A DNA stretch of 64,000 nt, from positions 310,001-374,000 of the forward strand of contig JAHXIO010000011.1 of the NCBI GenBank assembly GCA_025655595.1, in the 5' to 3' direction. Positions 25,618-34,550 of the stretch are shown piece after piece. Both the position numbers and the translations under genes were made by a program. The DNA comes from Candidatus Thiodiazotropha sp. (ex Monitilora ramsayi) (lineage in GTDB: Bacteria; Pseudomonadota; Gammaproteobacteria; Chromatiales; Chromatiaceae). The stretch's first letter is position 1. The number at the start of each line of letters is the position of its first letter. The notes below the pieces were generated by a model that was not told the origin of the DNA, did no database searches, and worked only from the letters and a program-made list of their open reading frames with translations.

Positions 25618-27054
25618 ATGTTATCCATATACAAGCTGGGTTTTTTGCTCATCTCAATGGCCTTTATTTTAGCGTTATCCGCCTGCGGAGGCGGTGGCGG
25701 CGGGACTGCCGGTACAACGAGTACCAATATTACCGCCCGTGGCATCATCACCGGCTTCGGTAGTATCTATGTCAACGGTGTTCGCTATCACACGAACTCG
25801 AGCAACATCACCGTAGACGACAACCCTGGCGTGGAGAGCGATTTGCAATTGGGTATGGTCGTCACCGTATCCGGTACACGCAACGATGACAATACGGGCA
25901 ACGCCAGCAGTATTGTATTCGACAATGAGTTGCAGGGACCGGTGACCAATCTGGTTGCTGATCTGGATGGTGTCACAAAAACCTTCACTGTACTTGGTAT
26001 CAGCGTCGTGGTTGACAGAGTCAGCACCAGCTTCAACGACATTACCTTTGACACACTGGCAGAGGGTGATCTTGTCGAAGTGAGCGGTTTTTATGACGGC
26101 TCTCTGGTTCTCAATGCTACTTTCCTGGAGCGAAAAAGCACTTTTGTACCCAACGTCAGCGAAGTAGAGCTGAAAGGCACCGTTACCAACAGCGCAACAG
26201 GGACTTTCCAAATCAACGGTATCAGCGTGAACTACGATCCGAACGGCGTCTCCACCGATCTCAGCCGCGCCCCAGGAACAATTTCAGATGGGCAATTTCT
26301 TGAAGTTAAGGGTACCCTTGACAACGTTGGTGTAATCAATGCAACACGCATTGCTCTCGAGGACAACGGATTCGATGACAATATTGCTAAGGTCAGCGTG
26401 GAAGGAATCATTACCGACTATATCGACGACAGTGATTTTAAGGTCGCCGGCATTCCCGTGGATGCCTCTTCCGCCGTCCGTACGCCAGCCAGTCTGACAT
26501 TGGGCAACGGCATCAAAGTGGAAGCCGAGGGCCCGATGGTGAACGGTGTTCTGGAAGCCTTGAAAGTCGGAATCCGAGGCGGTGACGACGTTGTCATCGA
26601 TGCTCAGGTCACCAGTATTTCAACAGCGGACAACTCTGTGACTCTCGATCTGATCAATGGAAGCATCACTGTCTTTATCGATTCACGTACCAGAATGGAG
26701 GACAAGACCCAGAATATCAGCCCATTCTCACTCAGTGATCTGGGAACTGGAGACTTTCTGGAAGTCCGCGGTACAATCGATGGCAGCGACAGAGTCATCG
26801 CCTCTGAACTTCGCCGGGACGACCCCGATGACGTGATCCTTCAGGGTCAAGTGGAGAGTTTCGTTGCCAACAGCTCCATCACTATCCTTGGTATAACCTT
26901 CTTCACATCAGGTATAACCCAGTTCGAGGATGTCAACGACTCACCCATTACTGCGGGGACCTTTTATGGAAACGTAGCGGTTGGATCTCTGGTTAAGATA
27001 AAGGATGAACAGCCCGGAGATGGCACGGCCGACGAAGCCGAGTTCGAAGACTGA
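25618..27054 (+). CDS. DUF5666-type repeat lipoprotein
   Basis: A 478-residue lipoprotein, MLSIYKLGFLLISMAFILAL then SACGGGGGG, lipobox LSAC. The ATG at 25618 is chosen over an open frame from 25537 because the signal peptide starts there. The mature part has several repeated OB-like units: ITARGIITGFGSIYVNGVRY, a LQLGMVVTVSGTR turn and ELKGTVTNSATGTFQINGIS, followed by LEVRGTIDGSDRVIASELRR. This is the DUF5666 pattern, found in exported proteins of unknown role. A very strong terminator overlaps its stop. Confidence 0.85.
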   Translation: MLSIYKLGFLLISMAFILALSACGGGGGGTAGTTSTNITARGIITGFGSIYVNGVRYHTNSSNITVDDNPGVESDLQLGMVVTVSGTRNDDNTGNASSIVFDNELQGPVTNLVADLDGVTKTFTVLGISVVVDRVSTSFNDITFDTLAEGDLVEVSGFYDGSLVLNATFLERKSTFVPNVSEVELKGTVTNSATGTFQINGISVNYDPNGVSTDLSRAPGTISDGQFLEVKGTLDNVGVINATRIALEDNGFDDNIAKVSVEGIITDYIDDSDFKVAGIPVDASSAVRTPASLTLGNGIKVEAEGPMVNGVLEALKVGIRGGDDVVIDAQVTSISTADNSVTLDLINGSITVFIDSRTRMEDKTQNISPFSLSDLGTGDFLEVRGTIDGSDRVIASELRRDDPDDVILQGQVESFVANSSITILGITFFTSGITQFEDVNDSPITAGTFYGNVAVGSLVKIKDEQPGDGTADEAEFED

Positions 27055-27093
27055 GAGTAAAGGGGGCGTTAACAACGCCCCCTCTTTACTCAG
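27051..27093 (+). terminator. Terminator after the DUF5666-type gene
   Basis: CTGAGAGTAAAGGGGGCGTT-AAC-AACGCCCC continues to CTCTTTACTCAG, a long nearly perfect palindrome that includes the gene's stop codon. Confidence 0.75.
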
Positions 27094-27230
27094 GGAATAA
27101 AATAACATCACTGGGTGTTTGTATGGTTAAAGCTATAGGTAATCCTTTGACTGACAATCGGTTAAAGAGTTAGGAGAGGCTATGAGAATACTTGGCATAC
27201 AGTAATCGTCCCACCCTGGATACACTATAG

Positions 27231-27743
27231 ATGGCGAAGGCTTTTTCTGACTTATTGATCGAGAACATACCGCATCTGCGTCGCTACGCTCGATCACTGA
27301 CCCGGGATGTCCACCAGAGCGATGATCTTGTTCAGGACTGCCTGGATCGCGCGTGGAGCCGCATGTCACAGTGGCAAAGCGATAGCAATCTGCGTGCTTG
27401 GCTCTTCACCATTATGCACAACCTCTATGTCAACAACCTTCGTAGCCGATATCAGACCACGACAGTTGAGATGACAGATCATCACGAGACCGCAGATCAC
27501 CGACAACCGGGACAAGAGGGAATGCTGCAAATGCGTGACCTTGAACTTGCCTTGAGATGCCTTAACGACGAGCAACGTGAAGTGCTTATGCTTGTCTGTG
27601 TCGAAGGCATGCGTTACGAGGAGGTAGCGCAAGTGCTCTCTGTCCCCACAGGAACAGTGATGTCAAGACTGCACCGTGCTCGAGAGACACTGCGCAAGAC
27701 GTTGCGAGGTGAAGAGCCTCCAAAACTGAGGCGTGTCAAATGA
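27231..27743 (+). CDS. ECF-type RNA polymerase sigma factor
   Basis: A 170-residue sigma factor with region 2 (LLIENIPHLRRYARSLTRDV, DDLVQDCLDRAWSRMSQW, LRAWLFTIMHNLYVNNLRSR) and region 4 (LRCLNDEQREVLMLVCVEGM, YEEVAQVLSVPTGTVMSRLH). It is not a close paralogue of the sigma factor at 13186. It is followed by a four-base-overlapping anti-sigma gene, a typical autoregulated pair. Its targets are not apparent in the sequence. Confidence 0.93.
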   Translation: MAKAFSDLLIENIPHLRRYARSLTRDVHQSDDLVQDCLDRAWSRMSQWQSDSNLRAWLFTIMHNLYVNNLRSRYQTTTVEMTDHHETADHRQPGQEGMLQMRDLELALRCLNDEQREVLMLVCVEGMRYEEVAQVLSVPTGTVMSRLHRARETLRKTLRGEEPPKLRRVK

Positions 27744-28510
27744 ACAACTCCGCCACAACTGATCAAGCCCGACTGCACGCATACGTGGATGGCCAGCTGA
27801 GTGCCGATGCCAGGCGGGAGGTGGAAATCGAATTGGCCAACAATCCGGAAGGCCTGGAACAGGTCAGAGACTATCAGCAGATAAACGACCTGCTGAGGCA
27901 GTTTTATGATCCGATTCTGGAAGAGCCCGTTCCTTCAAACATGCTTGTCCCGAAGCGGATCAAAAATCTTCGCTGGCTTTATACACAGGTGGCCGCAGCG
28001 GTTCTACTGTTGTCTATCGGACTGTTCGGGGGATTTTATCTCGGATTAAACCAGGAGCTGATTTCAGTTCTGGCGGATGGCGAAAGTGACCATGTAGTGG
28101 CCGAAGCAGTCATGGCTTACACCGTCTACACACCAGAAGTTCGTCACCCGGTGGAAGTGTCCGGTGATCAGCGGGAATATCTGGTCGGATGGCTAAGCAA
28201 ACGGATGGGTAGAAAAATGATTGCTCCCCATCTTGAGCCTCTCAATATGCAGCTATTGGGTGGTCGCCTGATCTCATCTGAGGATGGACCGGGCGCGCTT
28301 CTGATGTACGAAGACCCCAATGGCCATCGGATTGTAATCTACGCCTGCTATTCCGATGAGAAAAGCAGTGCCTTCCACTATGCGGAACAACAGGGAGTTT
28401 CGGTTTTTTATTGGGTTGACAGCGATATCTCCTATGCAATTGCCGGCGAGATGGAGAGAGAAAAGCTCCAACCTTTGGCAGAATCAGTATATGACCAACT
28501 GATTTTGTAA
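27740..28510 (+). CDS. Anti-sigma factor, membrane-anchored
   Basis: A 256-residue protein. The N-terminal region, RLHAYVDGQLSADARREVEI with ELANNPEGLEQVRDYQQIND, is the helical anti-sigma domain pattern (RsiW-like), but the zinc-binding HxxxCxxC is missing. A membrane helix follows (YTQVAAAVLLLSIGLFGGFY), and the remaining 150 residues outside the membrane are folded (LEPLNMQLLGGRLISSEDGP, VSVFYWVDSDISYAIAGEME), resembling the extracytoplasmic domain seen in other anti-sigma regulators. The ATGA overlap couples it to the sigma gene. Confidence 0.88.
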   Translation: MNNSATTDQARLHAYVDGQLSADARREVEIELANNPEGLEQVRDYQQINDLLRQFYDPILEEPVPSNMLVPKRIKNLRWLYTQVAAAVLLLSIGLFGGFYLGLNQELISVLADGESDHVVAEAVMAYTVYTPEVRHPVEVSGDQREYLVGWLSKRMGRKMIAPHLEPLNMQLLGGRLISSEDGPGALLMYEDPNGHRIVIYACYSDEKSSAFHYAEQQGVSVFYWVDSDISYAIAGEMEREKLQPLAESVYDQLIL

Positions 28511-28554
28511 TTCACTAAACAATAACAAGCTGCCGATCTATTCAATGGAAGCAA

Positions 28555-28579
28555 GCTCCTCCAATATTTTGGGGGAGCC
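28555..28579. terminator. Bidirectional hairpin between convergent genes
   Basis: GCTCCTCCAA-tatt-TTGGGGGAGC lies between the anti-sigma (plus) and PEP-CTERM (minus) genes. A strong stem with a short A/T flank, suitable for both directions. Confidence 0.55.
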
Positions 28580-28593
28580 TTAAGCAGATAGTC

Positions 28594-29358
28594 TCAAGTA
28601 GAAACCAACTGTCTTACATTGCCTCTGCGCAAACCAAGAGCTACGAGACCCATCACCATAAGCGCGAGAGGAGCCGGCTCCGGGACAGATACCGGTACGG
28701 TTGAATCGGCGCTGCCACTGGCGATCAGATCCATGGAAAGCGTGCTGAATCCATAGGGATCGAGATCGAACGAGAACAGGTCGAGCCCTCCCCCAAAACC
28801 ACTGCCCACAGGTGCGGCAAAGGTCGAAACGTCTACCAGGGTGGTGAATAAACCGTCAACTTCGACTTCGAGAAAGAGGTCGAGACCCGCAAATTCAAAC
28901 ACCTCGGAGTCAACGCTGAGGCTCCAATCCCACAAGTAATCGACAAAGAAATCCACTGTAATCGCATCGAATCCCGAGTTGAAGAATTCCACATCCATGA
29001 AGGCAAAGGCCTCACCAAAAGATTCCACCACCGTAGTGTCGCCACCTGAGCCGCTGGGAACGGCGATACCGTCAGCATGGGCAAACGCTGAGAACCCATT
29101 GGGGTTGCTGAAAAAGTCCGCATCGCCAAAAGCATCGCTGCCTGGACTGGCCGGCGTTACATCCGAAAAGAAATCGGTGAAGCCAAACGCTGGTGTAATG
29201 ATGAGATCGGGGTCGATCGTCGTCACCACCAGATCCGCCTCGATGGTTGCATCATAGAGCGCAACGCTCTGCGCTGTAGATGAAAATAACAAGCCCGACG
29301 TGAGTGTAAGCATCATCATACCCGGGGCCAGGATTCGATTAATCAATGATCTGTTCAT
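28594..29358 (-). CDS. PEP-CTERM sorted secreted protein
   Basis: A 254-residue exported protein with an N-terminal signal (LAPGMMMLTLTSGLLFSSTA) and a C-terminal PEP-CTERM signal: SVPEPAPLALMVMGLVALGL followed by RRGN. Such tails are recognised by exosortase, which cleaves after the PEP motif and releases the protein to the surface or to exopolysaccharide-associated layers. The mature region is rich in Phe, Asp and Gly (FFSDVTPASPGSDAFGDADF) and low in cysteine. No exosortase gene is in the window. Confidence 0.88.
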   Translation of the reverse strand: MNRSLINRILAPGMMMLTLTSGLLFSSTAQSVALYDATIEADLVVTTIDPDLIITPAFGFTDFFSDVTPASPGSDAFGDADFFSNPNGFSAFAHADGIAVPSGSGGDTTVVESFGEAFAFMDVEFFNSGFDAITVDFFVDYLWDWSLSVDSEVFEFAGLDLFLEVEVDGLFTTLVDVSTFAAPVGSGFGGGLDLFSFDLDPYGFSTLSMDLIASGSADSTVPVSVPEPAPLALMVMGLVALGLRRGNVRQLVST

Positions 29359-29492
29359 TTTGCACTTCCTAATATTCGCTATAGTGTTTCGTCGGTTTTT
29401 TTATAACCAATCTGATACTGCCTGTCTTTTACTTTGCTGAGTTTCACCTTCCCCCCATTACTTGCACTGTGATCACGTCGACGGGAACTTTG

Positions 29493-31073
29493 TTACAGCT
29501 CCTGCCATTCTCGGATGCGATAAAAATTTCTGGATTCCGGATCTATGGCGACAATGGTTCCACCACGTAAACCGGTTCTGCGGTTTTCATTGAAAGTGAG
29601 AGGCGGCATCACACCGGTCTCAAACTTCCACAACCGATTAAGACCCGCCACCAATCCGTTACGGGTCGGTCTTCTTCCGAGTCCTTCGAGCCCCGCTTGC
29701 AAGAGACGGGCTGCCGAATAGGCGGATTGATGTATCCTCCAATGCCGACCAACCACTCCCGTCTGCTCCAAGAGATTGGAAAAGCGCGCCAAATTTCCAG
29801 AAACTGCATCAGGTAGTGAAAAAGGGGTCAGCATCGTCACACGTTTGGACTGCTCGGGAGATATGGTGGTTGACACAGCACCGCTGAGATCAGCCAGCCC
29901 AAAGACTTGAGGGAACCAGTCGATCTGATCGGTCCTATCAAGCAACTGCTGCAACTGGCTGCCGTTCCCCAGAAACAGGATATTGTCCGTGACCGCGTAC
30001 CGAAGCTTCCGCACCAGGTTTACTACATCAAAGTCATTGGCTTGGTAGGAGAATACCCCTGTCGGATCGATCCCTTGCTCAGTCATCCTTTTTTGTATGC
30101 CATGAACTCCCTGTCGGGAGTGATCATCGTCGACATAGACCAAAGCGACGCCCGGCACTTCATTCGCACTCACACTTAGCAGATGATCCACCAACATTAC
30201 CCCCTGATCAGGCAGGCTGGCATAGAGGTAAAAAATATGGCTGTCCCGATTCCGATCATCCTCCAGCGTCTGTCTCAAAGGGGCCAACTCCGGTACTCCC
30301 TGCACCATGAGACTCAGCACGGCCTCTCCTTTCGGACTCAATCCCAGATTGGCCAAGGTGCAAAACACACCCTGCCCACTCAGAAGCGCTTCTACCGCGC
30401 TAATCTGGCTAGTGTTCAGATCAGGATCAAATTCGCTCACGACCAGTTCAAGCCGTCTGCCGTAGATGCCACCCCGTGAATTGATCTGCTGCATGAATCC
30501 CTGCAATAACCGGCGCACATCCAGGCTGGCCTGCAGTAGAGGACCGGTGGATGGCTGCAGGGTGCCGATACGGATCAGTTCGTCACCGACTCCGGATGCT
30601 GTGAATGCATCCAGTCGTTTCAGATAATCGATCAGCGCCTGCATGTCCTGCTTTGAGAAACGATATCTCGGCATGGCCGCATGCAGCAGGTTTCCTGCCG
30701 GGTCTATCCCTTGTTGGATAGCGCGAGCCAGGCTATTTTCGTCATAAGCGGAATGGCGACGACCGGTGGCGCGAACGCCGGCATAGGGCTGAGCAAGATG
30801 CTGGAAACGTATGTCAGGTGCCGACACCCCGCCCTCACGATTACCGCTTCCATCTTCCCGATGGCACTGCACACAGGCAAAACGGGTCGATTTGACGTCA
30901 ATTCCAGGGCCGGACAGATAGGCGGTCGCTGCCTCCGTACCCTTGCCTAGGTGATAGATAGACTGACCGACCAGACCGGACTCGACTGCAGACACCGGCA
31001 GTCCCGTCAGAAAAGCCGTGCAACACAGAGCAGCAGTGATCAACTCATAGCGATGTAAAATATCAGCTCTCAT
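29493..31073 (-). CDS. Cytochrome c fused to periplasmic substrate-binding domain
   Basis: A 526-residue periplasmic protein (signal LCCTAFLTGLPVSAVESG). Residues about 60-150 are a c-type cytochrome: FACVQCHREDGSGNREG gives the CxxCH heme site, and MPRYRFSKQDMQALIDYLKR gives the axial Met and last helix. From about 165 it continues as a Leu/Ile/Val-type ABC substrate-binding fold (IRIGTLQPSTGPLLQASLDV, MQQINSRGGIYGRRLELVVS, GVALVYVDDDHSRQGVHGIQ). There are no ABC transporter genes nearby, so the binding domain is probably a sensor or redox-coupled module. The fusion is unusual. Confidence 0.85.
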   Translation of the reverse strand: MRADILHRYELITAALCCTAFLTGLPVSAVESGLVGQSIYHLGKGTEAATAYLSGPGIDVKSTRFACVQCHREDGSGNREGGVSAPDIRFQHLAQPYAGVRATGRRHSAYDENSLARAIQQGIDPAGNLLHAAMPRYRFSKQDMQALIDYLKRLDAFTASGVGDELIRIGTLQPSTGPLLQASLDVRRLLQGFMQQINSRGGIYGRRLELVVSEFDPDLNTSQISAVEALLSGQGVFCTLANLGLSPKGEAVLSLMVQGVPELAPLRQTLEDDRNRDSHIFYLYASLPDQGVMLVDHLLSVSANEVPGVALVYVDDDHSRQGVHGIQKRMTEQGIDPTGVFSYQANDFDVVNLVRKLRYAVTDNILFLGNGSQLQQLLDRTDQIDWFPQVFGLADLSGAVSTTISPEQSKRVTMLTPFSLPDAVSGNLARFSNLLEQTGVVGRHWRIHQSAYSAARLLQAGLEGLGRRPTRNGLVAGLNRLWKFETGVMPPLTFNENRRTGLRGGTIVAIDPESRNFYRIREWQEL

Positions 31074-31120
31074 GGTTGTCTCGTATCTACTTTCAGCCTC
31101 ATCTCACCGGGCCATAGCGT

Positions 31121-31160
31121 AAAAACTGGTGGCTACTGCCGGCCCGGACAGCAGCCACCA
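31121..31160 (-). terminator. Terminator after the cadherin-like gene
   Basis: On the minus strand GGTGGCTGCTG pairs with CAGTAGCCACC around a ten-base loop, followed by AGTTTTT. It lies just after the stop of the cadherin-like gene and before the cytochrome fusion gene. Confidence 0.65.
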
Positions 31161-31170
31161 AAAGTGGAGA

Positions 31171-33342
31171 TCAGTTTCTGATTTCCAGTGGTACAGCCAG
31201 TAAGACACCACCCAGGTTCGACTCGAAACTCAAGGTCGTCTCCGTACCGGGAGCGGTAGCGGAGTTACGCTCGATAAAGCGCCAGGTGGAGTCGATCTCA
31301 TTCACCGGAACCGTGGCCAACACTGCACCGCTGAGATCCGGGCCCAGATAAACAGTCACCATATTGCTGGGACCCGCCAGGGAGGTCAGGCCACGCACGA
31401 TCCATTGATCACGACTGGCACGGAATATGGCTCGTGTTACCGTCACCTCGTCAGCGGCACCATTCACGGTGACCGTCACATCTGTCGTGGCTTCGCCCAA
31501 ATTGCCGTCATTGACGGTATAGGTGAAGCTGTCCACGCCATCGAAACCGGCGTTCGGCGTATAGGTCAGTTGAGAACCGTTATTGGCGACCGATCCATTC
31601 GCACCTTGGGTAACGGCAATCACGGTCAATGGATCGCCATCGACATCACTATCGTTATCCAGCACAGGAATCACCACTGCCTGGTTGGCACTGGTAAACG
31701 CCGTATCGTTGGCAGCGACGGGCGCATCGTTGACGGCATTCACCGTGACGCCGACATTGGCCTGATTGGAAAAGGCACCGAGACTGTCACGCACGGTATA
31801 GGTAAAGCTGTCCACACCGCTGAAGTTGACAGGCGGTGTATAGGTCACCGTACCGTCCAGATGGTTCACCAGGTTGCCGGCGGGAGCCAGACCGATCTGC
31901 ACCGTACCGGGCACGATGACATTCGCCGGGTCATCCGGATCGAAATCCACGCCACTGCCGTTGTCCGCCAACAGGTCGATGGTGATCGATGTGTCCTCAT
32001 CGGTGGTAACGCTGTCATCCTGCGCCACCGGTTCCGTATTGCCGGGGATCGCGGCAGCGACCACCATAACCGGCTCGGTATCGGAACCGCCCGCACTTGA
32101 GGTCACGGTAACTTCTGGGGGAGGCACGGCGATCGAAACAGCCAGACCACCCGCCACCAGATCACCGAAACCGACGGCATTCAACACCGGGGGAGTGAAC
32201 TCATCACTCGAACCGGCCTCAATCACCAGCTCACCGCTGGTCGTGTCATACTCAGCCCGGGTGATGGTCACCTCATCCAACAGCACACTGCTGATCAAAC
32301 TGTCATCATTTCCCGGATTACTGGCGACCACGCTGACTGTAGCCGGCAAAACAGTGGCGTCCGCCAAAACAACATCTGCAAAAAAGGCCCCGTTACCGTC
32401 TGTAGTGAGGGGCAGGTCTGCGGGGGGAAGGTTTGCATCACCATGGAAAGAGAGTGTTGCACTGGATGCCGAGGTGGCAAAAACATCCACCTGGCCTTCG
32501 CCATCCGGGTTACGCGCATAAGTGGTGCGGCTGACGGCCAATGGCGTCTGCACAAGGCCGTCGAACAACTGCCCGGTGACGATAAACAGATCGTTCTCGA
32601 CAACATTGTCTCCTGCACCATCCAGATCGATGGGGGTCGTGCCGTCCAGCCCGACACCGGATACACGGAGGAAGTTGGTTTCGCAGGGACTGCCGGTAAC
32701 CGTATGCTCCGTCAAGCCATCGCCCAGATAACCTGGAGGTGGTGCGGGAGGTGTCGCATCCCACTGCAGCAGAGGTCCGACACGCCCCTGGTGGAGGGTG
32801 TCTGCCGCGAACTCGATGTCGAAACTCTCACGCACCTCATCGCCGGGGCCAACCACATCGACCACATAGTGCTCCTCACCATAGGGATGAGTCACCGTAT
32901 AGAGACCGGGTTCCGGCACATCGATTCGTATACGCAAGCGAGTAAATGGGAACTGTTCACCGTCGATCGGCACCTCTGCCACAAAGGCAGCCTCGACAGC
33001 TTGTACCAACAGTGCCGACATCCGAGGGGTATCGATGCTGGTCTCAGCCAACCACCAGAAAGCTTCGGCGCCGAATCCGATCTGAGCCGAGAAGCTGTTT
33101 GGATCGGGATCGGGAAGATCGAATAGACAGGAGACCGGCGTCCCGTCACCGGCGACCTCATCCAGGCAGATCTGTAGCGCTGTGCCTTCCGAATCGACTA
33201 CATACTCCGGAAACCCGCTAACCGGGTTGGTCGGCCCGATGTTGATGGGTGTTGCACCATCTTCAGGACAAGCAGCGTAGGCCCCATGGACAAAGCCTGC
33301 GAGTATGACCGCTAACAAGGTTCGTTTGGCATTCACTATCAT
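31171..33342 (-). CDS. Secreted protein with cadherin/Ig-like tandem domains
   Basis: A 723-residue exported protein (MIVNAKRTLLAVILAGFVHG, cleavage near AYA). AGGGG precedes the ATG at 33342. The N-terminal half has no family I recognise. The C-terminal half has two tandem bacterial cadherin/VCBS-like units: VTTDEDTSITIDLLADNGSG with SGVDSFTYTVRDSLGAFSNQ, and NQAVVIPVLDNDSDVDGDPL with DGVDSFTYTVNDGNLGEATT; the LDNDSDVDGD calcium-binding motifs are intact. The last 100 residues look like an Ig-like cap (RDQWIVRGLTSLAGPSNMVT). A sigma-54 promoter-like site (33414-33428) lies upstream, so it is part of the regulon with the multicopper oxidase. Confidence 0.85.
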   Translation of the reverse strand: MIVNAKRTLLAVILAGFVHGAYAACPEDGATPINIGPTNPVSGFPEYVVDSEGTALQICLDEVAGDGTPVSCLFDLPDPDPNSFSAQIGFGAEAFWWLAETSIDTPRMSALLVQAVEAAFVAEVPIDGEQFPFTRLRIRIDVPEPGLYTVTHPYGEEHYVVDVVGPGDEVRESFDIEFAADTLHQGRVGPLLQWDATPPAPPPGYLGDGLTEHTVTGSPCETNFLRVSGVGLDGTTPIDLDGAGDNVVENDLFIVTGQLFDGLVQTPLAVSRTTYARNPDGEGQVDVFATSASSATLSFHGDANLPPADLPLTTDGNGAFFADVVLADATVLPATVSVVASNPGNDDSLISSVLLDEVTITRAEYDTTSGELVIEAGSSDEFTPPVLNAVGFGDLVAGGLAVSIAVPPPEVTVTSSAGGSDTEPVMVVAAAIPGNTEPVAQDDSVTTDEDTSITIDLLADNGSGVDFDPDDPANVIVPGTVQIGLAPAGNLVNHLDGTVTYTPPVNFSGVDSFTYTVRDSLGAFSNQANVGVTVNAVNDAPVAANDTAFTSANQAVVIPVLDNDSDVDGDPLTVIAVTQGANGSVANNGSQLTYTPNAGFDGVDSFTYTVNDGNLGEATTDVTVTVNGAADEVTVTRAIFRASRDQWIVRGLTSLAGPSNMVTVYLGPDLSGAVLATVPVNEIDSTWRFIERNSATAPGTETTLSFESNLGGVLLAVPLEIRN

Positions 33343-33413
33343 CCCCTCAAGTTTTCTCGTTGTTATGCTGTTATCCGATGGATCACAATGACCCATGCAT
33401 ATCTTCACTTTGA

Positions 33414-33428
33414 GCAGCATCCATGCCA
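33414..33428 (-). promoter_or_regulatory. Sigma-54 promoter of the cadherin-like gene
   Basis: The minus strand reads TGGCATGGATGCTGC, matching the sigma-54 -24/-12 consensus TGGCACG-N4-TTGC with exact GG-N10-GC spacing. The start of transcription would lie about 60 bases before the ATG at 33342. Confidence 0.7.
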
Positions 33429-33798
33429 TTTCCATATCCCATTGTTTTTCAAAGATTATTATTGGATAAATCGTTTATTTCCGGCAGAAAACTCGCACAA
33501 GTGAAAGCTACTCAGATGTCATTCACGCATATTTGCGAAAGCTGAAGGGCCGCTTTGTGTGTGCTTTGCAGTAGCCAACGGAGGGCAAACACCCGATAGC
33601 TCGATTAATGACCAGTCTGGTTTCCTTGACTCACCTGGTCGATGCGGCTCGCGGAATCACGATCGATGGCTCGGGTATCGCGGGGGTGACATTCGAAATT
33701 GATTTGTCGGGGGAAGGGAGCTGTTCCTAGTGGCGTTTAGCTTCAGTAAAACGGCTCTCTTTGCTCTCGAAACAAGGCACCAGGGTCCGGCGCCTTCC

Positions 33799-33855
33799 GG
33801 TGCGGCAAGCCGCACCCTACGCCTCGATTCCCTATAGGGTGCGGCTTGCCGCACC
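33799..33855. repeat. Palindromic REP-like pair
   Basis: GGTGCGGCAAGCCGCACCCTA is followed 15 bases later by its inverted copy TAGGGTGCGGCTTGCCGCACC. Each unit is itself a palindrome (GGTGCGGC/GCCGCACC). This is the layout of bacterial REP/BIME elements. Confidence 0.7.
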
Positions 33856-33957
33856 GTATAACTTCAATTTATCAAGCGATACTAGGCAAAGATGCGCATA
33901 ACAAACTCGCTTCTAATAATTAAATATGTGCCATTCGGGTTTCTGCTTTCTACCGAG

Positions 33958-34533
33958 TCAACTTTCAGACACCAGCTCCTGCAACTGAGCGACGATCTGC
34001 TCTACAGGCGTAAATCCCAACATTTTGACCCAGCGGCCGGTCTTGAGATTGCCCAGCAGATAGAGGGTCTGATGGTCCTCCGGCTTGGGTGTCGACTGAC
34101 CCAGGCGCCCCAAGACAAAGTCCACATCCTGTTTCTCACCGGTGAGAAACAGCCAGTCAGGTCCTGCGCCGTAGCGCTCGGCAAACTCCTGCATGCGTTG
34201 CGGCGTATCCTGCTGGGGATCGACACTGATGGAGACCAATCTGACAGATTCCACGGATCGCTCCCGTAGCTGCTGCTGTACCTGCTGGAGCTTTTGGGTT
34301 GACAGGGGACAGGCGCCGTCACAGTGGGTGAACATGAAATTGATCAACACCACCTGATCTTTCAGGACATCCGAATAGAACGCCAGTGTCTCCCCATTCC
34401 GGGTCACCAGAGGGCGGTCACTGAACCAGTTCCTGGCGGCAGAAGTGGGATGCTCGTCCTCTGCCTGGGTAAGACTACTCATGAAAAGCAGCGTCAAAAG
34501 CACAATACCGGATAATAAAGAACGCAACGTCAT
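33958..34533 (-). CDS. SCO1/SenC/PrrC family copper protein
   Basis: A 191-residue thioredoxin-fold protein with signal SGIVLLTLLFMSSLTQAE. The copper-binding CxxxC is in INFMFTHCDGACPLSTQK, and the distal His is in KPEDHQTLYLL, so all three Cu ligands are present. SCO proteins deliver copper to cuproenzymes. It is the last gene of the multicopper oxidase operon, 17 bp after a second SCO gene. Confidence 0.92.
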   Translation of the reverse strand: MTLRSLLSGIVLLTLLFMSSLTQAEDEHPTSAARNWFSDRPLVTRNGETLAFYSDVLKDQVVLINFMFTHCDGACPLSTQKLQQVQQQLRERSVESVRLVSISVDPQQDTPQRMQEFAERYGAGPDWLFLTGEKQDVDFVLGRLGQSTPKPEDHQTLYLLGNLKTGRWVKMLGFTPVEQIVAQLQELVSES

Positions 34534-34550
34534 GATATTTCCTCTTTAAA

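Larger units (their letters stand above)
33343..33957. other. Intergenic region with sigma-54 site and palindromic repeat
   Basis: Holds the sigma-54 site at 33414-33428 and the palindromic pair at 33799-33855. No gene is supported in the rest. Confidence 0.5.
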
